Origin: Dioscorea cayenensis subsp. rotundata
Lineage: Eukaryota > Streptophyta > Magnoliopsida > Dioscoreales > Dioscoreaceae
Length of the DNA stretch: 64,000 nucleotides
Direction of reading: 5' to 3'
Assembly (NCBI RefSeq): GCF_009730915.1
Contig: NC_052475.1
Span: 30,193,016 to 30,257,015, forward strand
Positions 51,806 to 63,672 of the stretch are shown one piece after another (position 1 is the first letter of the stretch; every line of letters starts with the position of its first letter). The notes under the pieces were generated by a model. The model saw nothing but the letters and a program-made list of their open reading frames with translations, was not told the DNA's origin and did not search any database. The position numbers and the translations under genes are program-made.

Positions 51806-53119
51806 CTTGTGACTTTTTAAGCATGAAACTCCTGCTAAGAATTGATAAGAACTTTAAACCTCAAATTAAAATATCTACTGAGCTAGATTTTCTTCAAAGA
51901 GTCAGCTTTACCATGAATCTGATAGAAAATTTCCAATTTCTTCATATTAATAGAAATAATAACCTCAATCAAAACGGTGAAAACCCACATTATAAAATAA
52001 AAAAGGCTTTTTTTTTTCCTAGGGAAATTAACGGAAAGGGTATCAAGAACCCTAAAATCCACACTCCGATCTCAACAAAGCCGTCGCCTTTTCCATTGCC
52101 CCATGGCAAAAAAAAAAGAAAAGTTAGCATCTTTTCTAACTGAACTCAGAAAAATCCAAAAACATTGTTACCATTGAACGTCATTCGATTCAAAAGGAAA
52201 CAAAAAACTAAAAAAAAAACCCTTAAAAAAAAACAGAGATCAAAGATCTCACATGACAAAAGGGATACAAAGACCAGAGAAAAATTACCCCGAGATTGAA
52301 TGAAGACCAGAGAGGAAGGAAAGCAGGAGCCTTCTGAGAGCTCTTCAAGCGTCTCCCTGAAAAAGGGCGCCCTGTCACTGTGAGAGCTCTCTCGCGGGTT
52401 TCGAAAATAATGGAGCTCCAAAATCCGTTAACAGAATCCGAAACCCGATATATATTTTATATACAATTTTAAGCCCCTCATGGAAACTAATATTCATAAT
52501 TGAGTTTTTTAAAATGGGAAAATTGTAATCCATTGTTTAAATAATTTTTTTATAAATAAATCCTTGAGTTTTATTAAACTAAATCACATAGGAGTAGTAC
52601 GTGTACATAGATATTATTAAGGCTTATCAAATGAGTAAAAGAGGTATGTATGAGCTAGACTCATGTATCTATGCAGTATAATTACAAATATTCACCTGTG
52701 ATTGCAAACAGTTTTGCAATTAAAAATTTTGCAGGGATCATATGAGATAGTGTGCATAATTTTTTTCACTGTGTTGTAAGCATACCAATAATCAAACATA
52801 AGTACAAGCAAAAATCTGTTAACACTAAAAATTTCATCAGATAGGCAATGTAAATAACCAATAATCATCCAGAGCTGCATTAGAGACTTGTCACTCTGAT
52901 ACATGCCTACAAAATTACACAGATTTGGACCTAAATTGGGAATATGATCATTGAAATAGTCTAAATACATACTGCATTCAGAGTAGCAAATGCAGAGAGG
53001 TTCAACATGATGAAACCTGTTTTTGGGTGTTTGTTACATATACTTTCTGAAGCATAATTTACACAAGGGATCCTACATTGATGCTGGAAATAAATGTTTT
53101 TTTTTTGTTCTGGAAGATA
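51806..53119. other. NSE3 leader region and AT-rich intergenic DNA
   Basis: 51806-52440 has A/T runs and then a GC-richer block (52260-52440) that may be the NSE3 promoter or a leader exon. The rest to 53119 is AT-rich, with the 3' UTR of the next minus-strand gene at its end. No further gene was recognised. Confidence 0.45.
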
Positions 53120-55246
53120 TCATTCCAGGAGCAGCTTGCGAGACTCTGCGTACCATCTTGTATAGCAGGACTCAAGATTGGGCCAATCTGAGTCTGGGGA
53201 GGCAGTGAAGTGGTGGAGCCAGATCGCAAGGACTTCCTCCTGTTCGTTCCAGTTCAGTTTCTCAATTGTTGCCTCCAGAACTCTCACCATCTCAGCTCTC
53301 TCAGTATTAGTCAAGATGGGTGTGTCTGTGCCATTAGTTGCCCGACACAACAATGGCAGCCATGAAGTCAGCATTGCCATCCGACGTTGTGCTATGGAAC
53401 ACTCTTCTTCTTCTTCTTTTCCTTCCACTCCTTTGGCCATTCTAGTATTTACATGCTTGAACAAGAATGCTGCAAGAAAATGCCATTTTATTAGTTGAAT
53501 GCTCTAGCAGACTCTGCTAACAATGATAACATTGATAAGAGATTTTAACATTTTATTCCCATTACAACAAATTCATAGCTAATTCTACTATGAAGTTCCT
53601 TACTGATCTAAAGCAAGAAATAAACCAAAAACATGGTGGTTCTAACCATTTTTTTTTTTTAATTATTGATCTTTTTAAAGTCTTCAATCTAATCGCATCT
53701 TACCTGTAAAGCAGGATAAACAAGACATGAGGACCGAATGCCCAATGGCAAACAACCACAGCAGTTTGAGCATATTCATGGACATTGGGTTATGATAGTA
53801 AATTGCTGGTAGTTCTTTCATACGTAGATGAATGACACTGACATGAAATCTAAGCATTAGATCATCAAACCATTGTCAGTAGTGAACCCATAAAATGTCA
53901 TGTTTACAGCACTACGTTAAAGATCACTTCAGTCATCACTGTGTAGGCATTGTCATAAATGGCACAGTGAAAACATCTTACATTAGATCAACTCTCAAGA
54001 CACAAAAAGCCCTTGGTTACAAAATGAAAATGTTCTACCAACAGCTGCTAACCACAACTCTAAAAAAAAAAAAATTAAACCTTCCTATTGAATTTAACAA
54101 AATAATACATTAATATACAAATGAAACACATCACTACTCTCAATAATATATAGATGCACACAAGAACCAGAAAAAATGTATTTTTTTTCCTAGATTAAGT
54201 TCCTAGAAGTCCCAAAATTAGAATTCTAACATTTATTTGAAGATTAAGCTTGCCAACGACCCCAACAACATGAACATTGCATTAATGACTTGGTAACTTG
54301 GTTGAATGAAGACCATTCTCAGAGAAACAGAGACCATTCAATCAATTCCAAGGCATGCACGCAATAGTTGAAAAAGATAAGCTAAAATTAATAATTGTCT
54401 AAATGCTCAATAATTCCATATATCCGCACAAGTTGATTACTTTTTCTCAGAATTCATAGATTCGGATATGCATAAGTGTAATTAAGTATATTTTATATAG
54501 GATTACAAAAGAATAAAAAGTTCAAATTGAAAACTAAGTAAGGTCAGAGGACACGTGGCATCACCTGAGACACGAACAAGAGCAACCTGGAGGCGTGGCT
54601 CGGAAACAAGCGCGAGACCGGCGAGTCTCGCGGCGGCGCCCCACCGGGCAACCGCCTCCGCCGCCGCGCCGCAATCGGCCATCTTCCCCGCCATCCACAT
54701 GATCTCTGCAGCGGTCTTCTCCGCCTCCACGGAGGCGGCGCCGGTGTTGCCCTCCTTCTCTGACCATACCCTAAGCCCGGATCTCAACACATTGAGGAGG
54801 GATCCATCGGGTTTGGGGGCGACGAAGGACTCGAGGTGGCGGACGGCGCGAGAGAAGGAGATGGAGAGGGCAGCGCGGTTGATTTCTGCGCCGCCGATAA
54901 AGTGGAGATTGTCGTCCAGCAGGCGGTCAGCGAGGGCGCGGATGAGGTCGTACTTGCGGGAGGAGACGGAGACGCGGGAGATGACGGAGAGGACGTGGGA
55001 GAGGGCGCGAGAGGCCGGGGAGGGGGAGGTGGAGGGGGATTGGGGATAGGGGCGGGAGATTGGGGATTTTGGGGAGTGAAGGGAGGAGAAGAGAGGAATG
55101 ATGGAGAGGAGCAGGTGGAGGAGAGTGTGGAGGAGAAGGAGGAGTGAGCGTCGGAGGAGGTGGCGGAGATGAGCAGTGGTTAGGAGCATCGGGGGCCGGA
55201 GCTTGCCGGAGATCGCGGCGGTGGCTGCGGCCATGAAGTCTTCCAT
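53120..55246 (-). CDS. Plant protein of unknown function with hydrophobic N-terminal region
   Basis: Minus exons 55246-54565, 53805-53704 and 53469-53120 join in frame to about 377 aa. The GC-rich exon 1 has an N-terminal Leu-rich stretch (LLRRSLLLLLHTLLHLLLSIIPLF, about 29-52), probably one membrane span or targeting segment, then a Ser/Pro-rich linker and alpha-helical Ala-rich sequence. Exon 2 adds a second hydrophobic segment (LKLLWLFAIGHSVLMSCLSCF). Exon 3 reads as a helical domain with LTSWLPLLCRATNG and LNWNEQEEVLAIWLHHFTASPDSDWPNL, which looks like a conserved plant family that I cannot name with certainty. The exon 2 acceptor was chosen by frame, so it is the weakest join. Its promoter lies close to a Copia element. 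Confidence 0.65.
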
Positions 55247-55248
55247 TG

Positions 55249-55265
55249 AGAGAGAGAGAGAGAGA
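55249..55265. repeat. (GA)n tract just upstream of the minus-strand ATG
   Basis: A short GA repeat, CT on the sense strand, ends 3 bp before the start codon at 55246. It resembles the CT leader of the APR-like gene. Confidence 0.8.
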
Positions 55266-55459
55266 CGACAAGGACGCGTTTGGGTAAGAAGCTCTAGTGG
55301 TGCTCTCTTGTGTTCAAGGAAAAAAATCTATTATATATATATATATTATTAATTTTAAGCAAAAAAATTTATAAATGAATTAAAATTTTTATTGTAGTTG
55401 CCGTATTAAACACATGCAAATTCATTAGATGTCACCAGCATATACAGAGTACAGGAAAG

Positions 55460-58400
55460 TGTAACAACTTACTAGTTGTTACATGCCAAAATGGTTGTCT
55501 TGGCGGGTAAGTCACGAGGTTAATTGGCGAGCAAGTCACTGGTACATGCACGTGATCTCCGGAGGTTGCTTGCCACTCAAGTCACGGGTCCATGCACGTG
55601 TGAACACCCCCCCGCAGTGGGAACAAGAGCAGGGCGGACGTTTAAGCTGGAACAAAACTCTTTGAAGATGACTGTAGGAAGACCATTGGTGAAGATGTCA
55701 TCATACTACGAACTCGTCGGCACATGAAAAACACAAGCCTCTCCTAAAGCGACGCACTCCTGAACAAAATGAAGGTCAATCTTGACATGTTTCATTTATT
55801 GATGCTGGACGAGATTAGTAAAGAGGTAGACTGCACTAATGTTGTAAAAAAACAACTGTAGCTTGATGTAGAGGCCGGTGTAGTTCGGTGAGGAGCTGAC
55901 GAAGCCAACAGGATTCAATGATGGCGTTGGCAACAGCGCAGTACTCAGCCTCGGGACTAGATCGAAACACAGTTTGCTGTCGTTTAGAGGACCACAAAAT
56001 GAGATTATCACCAAGGAAGACGCCACAACTTGAGGTAGATCTCCGAGTGTTAGGGCAATCAGCCCAGTCGGCGTCAGTGTAGGCGGTAAGAGAAGTCGAG
56101 GTAGTCCGATGTAGTTGTAGGTCGTAGTCAATGGTACCCTTGAGGTAGCGAACAATACGTTTGAGGAGATTGGTGTGTCGTTCACATAGATCATGCATGT
56201 GAAGACATACATATTGTACATCATAGGCGATGTCCGGACATATAAACGCCAGGTACTGAAGGGCGCCAGCAATGCTTCTGCAAGGTTTGAAGTTCGTCAT
56301 ACCTGCACGGGCAACGATGTACTTTGTGTACTGGCGCTGGGACAAGAAGAACCTGCCTGTTATGCGTTAGACAGAGACACCGAGAAAGAAGTGTAGGGCA
56401 CCGATGTCCTTGAGCGGAACTCGCGGTGCAGTGAGTCGATAACCCGAAGAAGCAAACTTGACAAGGAGGCAGTGAGGACAATGTCATCGACGTACAGCAA
56501 GAGGTAGACAGTGTCCATGCCATAATGATAGTTAAACAGCGAGGGGTCCACCTTTGAAGCCAAAAATCCTAGGGATGCAAGGTAAGTGGTAAAACGACTG
56601 AACCAAGCCCGGGAAGCTTGTTTGAGGTCATACAACGGCCGGTTGAGCGGCAAACATGCGTGTTGTGCTTAGGGTCGACGAAGACGGAGGGTTATTGACA
56701 ATAGACGGTCTCTGTGAGCGTGCCGTTGAGAAAGGCGTTGTTGACATTGAGTTAATGAACTGGCCACTCGTTGGCAAGTGCCATGGTGAGGACAGTACGC
56801 ACGGTGTCAGGGTTTTATGACCGGACTGAATGTCTCCTCAAAATCAACACCGAGTTGCTGAGAGAAGCTACGGAGGACCCAACACACCTTGTATCGATCC
56901 AAGGAGCCATCGGACTTCAACTTGTGGTGAAAAATCCATTTACATGTAACCACATTAGCACCAGCGAGACGTCGAACAAGGTCCCACATGTGATTAGCAC
57001 GCAAGGCGGCGAACTCGTGCTCCATAGTGAGGCGCCAGTTGTCATCATTGAGGGCTGCACGATATGTATGTGGGATTGGTGATGGAACAGTGACATGTAA
57101 GTTCGACCGATCAACGAGCAGGCGAAAACCGCGTTTTTCTCGGGTTGTCATTAAGTGATCATTGACAATCAGAGGAATATGTACAGCAGATGGCGGAGGA
57201 GGAGCGACAGTAGGCTGTTGTGCTGCAGCAGGAGCGGTCGCAGGTGGGTTGCCAATCGGAGCAGGAACAGGGGCAGGCGCATGAATGATGAAGGAAAGGA
57301 AATCAAAATCAGATGATACCAGCTGGTTAAGTTGATCTAAAAAAAGAAAAGAAGCTTCAACAAAGGTGACATGGCATGAGATGATGATGCGATTTGTGGA
57401 GAAATCAAGGCAGCGACAACCCTTGTGGTGGTCAGGATAGCCAAGGAAAACACATGGCTTGGAATGCGGTGCAAGCTTGTGTATAGCGGTGGCGGAGAGA
57501 TTTCAGTAACACCAATAACTGAAAACTCGGAGATGGGAGTAATCGGGAGGTGAGCCAAATAGAGATTAGTAGGGGATGCCAAATTTTAGGGATTTAGTGG
57601 GGTGGAGGTTAAGAAGATATGTGGCTATGTGGAGTGCCTCGACCTAGTAGGAAGGTGGCATGCTAGCTTGGAACAGAAGCGAACGAAGAATATCGTTGGT
57701 GGAGCTGAAGATACGTTCTGCTTTACCATTTTGTTGAGAAGTGTGAGGGCATGACATGAGGAGTGCAATTCCATGGGAATGGTGGTGGAGGTGTGTGGCA
57801 TGGTTATCAAACTCACCACCATTGTCACACGGAACCATGCAAATGGTTGAAGAAAACCGAGTGCCAACATAAGTAAATAAGTTACAAAGAGTGTCTAAAA
57901 CATCAGATTTTAGACAAAGTGGGAATGTCCATAAGTAGTGTGTGAAATCATCAAGGACAACGAGATAATACTTGTATCCGGAGAAGCTGAGGACTGGCGA
58001 GCTCCAAAGATCACAATGTATTAAATTGAAAGCTCTAGTAGTGTGAATTTGTGAAGGATGAAATGGGAGACGTACATGTCTGCCTAATTGGCATGCATGG
58101 CAATTAGGGTCTGCCTTAATTTTATTACATGAGACATGAGAAGCACTAGCAAGATGGGACAAAGCTTGTTGGCCTAAGTGTCTGAGACAACGATGCCACA
58201 ATGTATAGGATGGAATAGTGACAGAAAGGGCGTGAGGAGTAGGTGGCGGCCATTGAAGATGGTAGAGGTCACCGTGACTACTGCACCTGATGATCACGTT
58301 CTTGTTGTGAAGATCCTACACAGAAAGGCCAAAGGGGTAAAATTCAATAGAACAGTGATTATCTATGGTGAAACAACAAACGGAAATAAGGTTTTTAATG

Positions 58401-59705
58401 AGAGATGGGGTCACAATGACATTATTTAATTGGAAAGAGTGATGAGGAAAATTTATGGAGGCGGTGTCAGTGTGGGTGATTGGAATGTGAGACCCATTAC
58501 CGACAATAGCATAAGGAGATGCATTGAAAGTAATTGGAGAAAAGGAGGAAAGATTACTATGTTCTGAGGTCATGTGGGTGGAAGCCCTGGAGTCCATGTA
58601 CCAGTCGGAAGATGGTGGAGCCAGTGTCATGGTGTTGAAGGCTCTCATTAGTTGATTTTGGTCCCATGATGTAGGCTGAGATACAGGGGATGTGCAGCGG
58701 CGTAGACCGATGAAAACACAGGCCCGGGTGGGGTCCATATGGTGCTAGTGCTTGGTGCCGGGACCGTGGTGGTGAAGGCCCCAGGCAGCGTGGGCCGAGA
58801 ATCCCCTGTGTCAGCTGGGAGCCCTGTCCGTGCCAAATATGAATGGACCCAGCCCATGGGAGCCTTGTCAGCTAGAAGGCCCAGGGTTACGACCACCGCC
58901 ACCGTTGGAAGAACCGCCACCTTTGTTGTTGCGGTTGGTGTTGCGGCGGTGGTTGTTGCCATTGGAATAAGTGGAGGTGGAGTTGGTGCAGGTGCCGCGA
59001 GATTGACCGCCGCCGGCATAGCTCTTGGAGTTGTTGGAGCTAGAGTTTCTTGTGTGAGTAATGAAGACAGAAGGTGGGGACTTGTCGGAGCCCATTGTGA
59101 GCTCTTCAAGGATGAGAGCAGAGCGCGTGGCGAGGAAGGTCGGCATAGGACGCTGCATGGACAATAAGATGTGCATATGGGCGAACGCCGATTTAAGCCA
59201 CGTAGGGTGTTGAGGACAAGGCTTTTGTCAACTATCAGTGTGCCTACAGCGGTGAGTTCGTCGGCGTGGGTCTTTTACTTACGGCAATAATTAGCCACTG
59301 ACATCAATACCTGCATGAAACTATGAAACTCTTGCTCAAGGTAGATGGCGCGTGTGTCAGCGTTGTCTCGGTAGAGACCTTCAATATTGGTCCAAATGCC
59401 GTATGCAGTGGCCAAGGAATCCATCACCATGGCGAGAAGATCGGCAGTGACAGCAGCAAACAGCCAAGAACGGACGAGGGCGTCAATACGAAGCCATTGC
59501 GTGTCAGGAGTTAATGAAGAGAAATGTGGTCGTCGAGGGCGTATTTCCCAAGGGCGACCTCAAACAAGCCGTGTCATTGGGCATAGTTTCTTGCCTGGAG
59601 GTTGAGGGTGATGGGGACGGAAAGCTTGATGCTGGAGACACCGAAGGCTTGCGCCAAGAGTGTGGCCGTGGCTTCGTTGGAGGTGCCCGTCATAACAAGA
59701 TGGAA
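55460..59705 (-). mobile_element. Ty1/Copia retrotransposon, broken, no LTRs visible
   Basis: On the minus strand the order is gag (about 59700-58740, with a UBN2-type region and a Gly/Asn-rich nucleocapsid), protease region (about 58700-58316), integrase (58297-57350, with zinc-binding His/Cys and a catalytic core), reverse transcriptase (57151-56360, with a YVDD box) and RNase H (56345-55836). Protease-integrase-RT order is that of Copia. The reading frame is interrupted at several places (roughly six to ten breaks), and I see no matching direct repeats at the two ends. It is a fossil of moderate age that has lost or never kept its LTRs. GC content is higher than the flanks. Confidence 0.9.
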
Positions 59706-61320
59706 AAAATAGGTCATTACCTTTTATTGAAGTTTATTATTTAATTTTGGATTTCTACTTCCCACCTTTGCTTTTTTTCGGAAATGCTGTGTAAATATTG
59801 AAGTTTATTTTTCAATTAATTTGTAAAGAATGTGTTGTAATAGAGTGTTTTTTAATTGGTTTGTATACATAAAATCTAATGACAGTTACTAAATTTTTTT
59901 TTATATTAATAATATAATAAATTGATGAAAATGACAGGTAAAGTAATTTTTTAAATCACCTTTGCAAGAGTAGTAGAGTGGTATTTTAATTTTTTATTTT
60001 TTTTATATAATTGATAAATTGTAAATTTATTTTAAAAAAAACATTGAGCAAAGCACAAAGAAAGAAGGTGAAGATACAACAAAGATCTGGAGGCATGAAA
60101 ATATAAGTTCACTAGAAATGGAAATAACTAATAAATACATACATTGAAAAGGTGCAAAGAGGATCTCCTCTTATAACAAAAAAATAAAAAAAAACTGGAG
60201 TGTGAGGTGTTCATTTCACTGTAAGTGAGGGGAAGTCAGGAAGTGAAGGAAGTGTCACTTTCCTGAAGTGGGGGGAAGTGATATCACTTCCAGGACTTTT
60301 GTGTTCATTTGTTAGGAAGTGAAAATGGAATCGAAGGATTTAGGTGTTGGATGAAGTTATATGAGTTCAAAAAAGACTTTAGAAGTGAAAATAAGTTAGT
60401 TTTTATAGATTGACTCACTTCCCTCCACTTCAGTAAGTGAGCTTAGTTCAAAATCCACTTCAGCACAAATGAACACAGAAAGTGGGAAAAGTTAGACCAC
60501 TTCCCCTCACTTCCCCCCACTTTCTCTGAAATGAACACCCCCAGTTGGTCAATAAAATAGGAATTTGATCATTTAAGTTATATTTATCTCCGGTAAAGAA
60601 TCTTGGAAACTAAATGTTTCTCTTGATTGTAGCTGAAAAAAATATTTAATTTCTGTCTTTTGACATTAGGAGTTAAAAAAACCTATGCAACTAATGCATG
60701 GTTAATGACTTGTTTATATTTATTAAAAAAAAATAACTAAAACCGTGACAAATAAAATAAAAAACTAGAAAAAATAGCCGTTCATTGACTTTTCCACATT
60801 TATGAAAAAAATAATAATAAATAACTGAAGGAGTACACAAATAAAAGGGGAAAGAAATACACAAACAAACAAACCAAAGAAGAGGGAGGTGGGGTGGGGC
60901 GGGTTTGGGGGGTGAATCACAAGTAAGCCACCTTTGTATTTAGCGTGGCCCAATCTGTGAATTTGGCAATGGAGAAATCCAAATATTTTAATTTATAAAA
61001 CTCATATTTGTTTTTCTTTTCTTTTTAAATTATAGAAACACTCTGTGGCTGTACGAAAAAATCTGGTGAAAAGATTGGCTGCATAAACTCTAATTTAAAA
61101 ATACTTGAGATAATGCTGCTTTGACACTAATATGTTTGATCATGGCAATGTCATCTGTTCAAGCGAGAAATGGCATACAAAGTTGAACACATGAAGAATA
61201 AAAGCAAGGATTGCTTTATTGTGTTAATTGCAATAGTTTGTATGAATATTACAGCACTGTACAAGAAAACAAATTTCAGAATCACAATCTCTGTAAGAAT
61301 AGATTTCGATGTAAAGTTAT
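59706..61320. other. AT-rich intergenic DNA with one MITE
   Basis: Apart from the MITE at 60206-60539, no gene or RNA was recognised. A G-rich patch near 60884-60914 is notable but has no repeat structure. The hydrolase 3' UTR probably starts at the right end. Confidence 0.5.
60206..60539. mobile_element. hAT-like MITE, ~334 bp
   Basis: Terminal inverted repeats start GGTGTTCATTTCA at the left and mirror TGAAATGAACACC at the right. The inner 100 bp on each side are full of short AAGTG/CACTT motifs (GGAAGTG, GGGGAAGT) in both orientations, which is how hAT elements arrange subterminal binding sites. No coding capacity. A clean 8-bp target duplication was not found, so the outer limits may be off by a few bases. 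Confidence 0.7.
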
Positions 61321-63644
61321 CTATGATGAAAATGGGTTCACAGAGTCATCCTTCGTTGTCTTCTCTCCGGACAACAACGGATAATTAGGAGCAAAGTTTT
61401 TCATGCTAAGACTGCGAAAGCTTGATGAAATGCGGTGCCACATTGTCGCCTGGAAATCACAAATTTCATTTCAATCTTAACTCCACAACAATTGAAAGAG
61501 TTCATAAATTTTCATCAAACAATTAATCCATGCAAGATTTCTGTTGGCACTTGATGAAAATTTACAGGACAAGAAAGATTTTGCAGATTATGTGTATTTA
61601 CTGTGATTACCTTTGACTTGCTTTTGGATTTTGAAGAAGAATCAAGCATGAATGCAATAATATGCTTGTAGAACTCTCTAGCCTTCTCAAGATTGACAGC
61701 ATGCCCTGCCTCCTTGATGATCACAAGCTGAGAATTTTCATCTAGGTGCCTGCAAATTTTCATGAATTCAGAAAGGGTGAGCTCGCAAAAGTAAGAAACA
61801 ACATTCATAATCTCATCGTTACTTGCCTCTTTAATCGGTACCCAAGTTCTAGCGGAAATATCTGATCTTGTTCTCCCCAAACTATCAAGGTAGGCTGCAT
61901 GTCAAAGGAAAATCATCAATGTGACTCGTTCAGGAACGTAAGTACATGCCGATACTTTACAGTCAGAGAGAGGTATGACAGCCTAATTCCAAAATACACC
62001 CTATATTACTTGGGTGGGTGCTGGATGACTCACAATTTAGTTTCTTTGGAGGCAAAGAAGTACAATAATGTTTCTTATCAAACATGAATTGTAAAGGGGG
62101 GGGCCAAAATGACCTGGTTAATCTTAGGAAGATCTGAAAGTCTCCTGTGCTTGATTAATTCATGAATCAGTTCTGTTTTCTCTTGTAAATAATCAGTGCA
62201 CATCACCTGCAAAGGGAACACTAAATTCAGCAATCAAATCAACTTTTAACCCCAAAATAAGATGTGTTAAGCATAATCAAATCTCAGGTGTTATTTCATC
62301 ATGAAAACAAAATCAAAATAAAGATCAACAGAATGATTAGTAGGCCTTAATCATAAAACTCCTCTCAACAAATCATGAGTCTTATGCAAGATCTTAAGCA
62401 AGTATATTGCTAATCCATAAAATGAAAATTATTGGAAGAATAGAAACATGAAATATTTACAAGTAAAGACTGAGACTTTATAATCTTATAGCCATGCCTC
62501 AACTGCAGGTAGTTCTTATACAGAAAGGCACAACCTCTATGTTTGAGAGAAAATTCCCAAATTATTGGAAGGCCACACATGAATTTTTTGCTATTTCAAT
62601 GAGTACCATGCCTCATGTGAGGAAGCTTTCTTAAATGGAGGGGCACACAACCTTTATGGGACTAGCATGGGCACAGACCACAAGAACATCATTGCTATCT
62701 TAATTTAACATGTCCAAAGATGAAGCCTCATCTCTTCCAACAAAAAGCTTCCTGCCTCCATCATGGGCAGCTCTTGTATAGAAAAGCACAACCTTTATGC
62801 AATTACTACGGGTAAAGAACATCATTAATTTGTTATTTCAACGTGTCCAAAGAGTTTCAGATCGCTATAGACCAGAAAACAATAACTATAATCCTATTTA
62901 TTGCTTTTGTTAGGCCAACGTCTACGTTCTGCTAATCATACCAGAAATTCCAAATAAACAAAAGAAGCAAAAGAAAACGCATGATGAAAAGAACTTATAG
63001 ATGATACAAATGCTTACATGAATGTAATCAGCGAGGAACAAGGATGGAATGGCCGGGGGAGGCTTAACAAAGGATAAACTAACAAGCCTCCGGAGACGAT
63101 CAGGTGTCTGGGGGAGGAGGATGCTGGCAGCCTCGTTCACATCCCTTACCACAAAAAGCCCGTCCTCCAGGTCTCTCTCCTCAAGGCACACACCGGCACA
63201 GCAAAGCACCAATCTTTCAACTGCCTCCGGGTACATGGCTGCCATCCAGTACCCAACGAAGCCACCATAACTGACCCCCACCAGGCCGAAGCGCTCCACT
63301 CCAATGGATTCCATGAAGGACATGAGAGTCTCGGCCTGGAAGGAGTCCGAACGGGCGGGGAGGGAGGTGAACGAGCCGCCGAAGAAGAGCAGGTCTGGGA
63401 CGTAGAGGTCGAAGCCGGCGCGGAGGAGGGGCCGGATGTGGGGAGTCCATTGCCAGGTAGCGTTGGCACCGAAGCCATGGATTAAAAGGAGCTTGGGCTT
63501 GGCCGGTGACGGGCGGCTAGGAACCCAGCAACGGACGATGGTATCACCGGAGAGATTGACGGTGATGGAGCGGAGGCCAGCGACGGAGAAGTAGAGATGG
63601 TTGCAGCGGTCGCGGGTCGCCGTGAAGCTTAAGCAGGCGGCCAT
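61321..63644 (-). CDS. Alpha/beta hydrolase fold protein
   Basis: Minus exons 63644-63018, 62206-62114, 61894-61827, 61749-61611 and 61449-61321 give 351 aa. The oxyanion loop HGFGANATWQW (from residue 56), the nucleophile elbow GVSYGG with Ser125, the acid Asp250 (WGEQDQIFP) and the base His279 (EAGHAVNL) form a complete Ser-Asp-His triad in the expected order. The cap region is short. The set resembles plant hydrolases of the MES-distant, epoxide hydrolase-like or monoacylglycerol-lipase-like groups; the substrate is not predictable here. No signal peptide or membrane anchor was seen. Intron 3 has a GC donor (AG/GCAAGT at 61827-61826), which restores the frame RLKRHLDEN; no GT donor nearby does. 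Confidence 0.9.
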
Positions 63645-63672
63645 ATCGGATCTTCTCCGAGAAGATCCGATA
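63644..63672. repeat. Perfect 29-bp palindrome touching the hydrolase start codon
   Basis: Arms TATCGGATCTTCTC (63644-63657) and GAGAAGATCCGATA (63659-63672) are exact reverse complements around one central base. On the minus-strand mRNA the hairpin would end at the A of the AUG. Confidence 0.9.

Noticed and set aside
54555-55147. Long plus-strand frames opposite the 55.2 kb gene
   Set aside because: They are shadows caused by high GC content of exon 1 on minus; products are Arg/Gly or Glu/Gly rich with no family look.
55460-59705. Intact LTR pair around the Copia element
   Set aside because: No matching direct repeats at the two edges could be found by eye; the similar TCACG...CATGCACGTG blocks at 55510-55600 are both at one end.
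61170-61388. 72-codon plus-strand frame near 61.2 kb
   Set aside because: It overlaps the hydrolase last exon and 3' UTR on the other strand and shows no family features.
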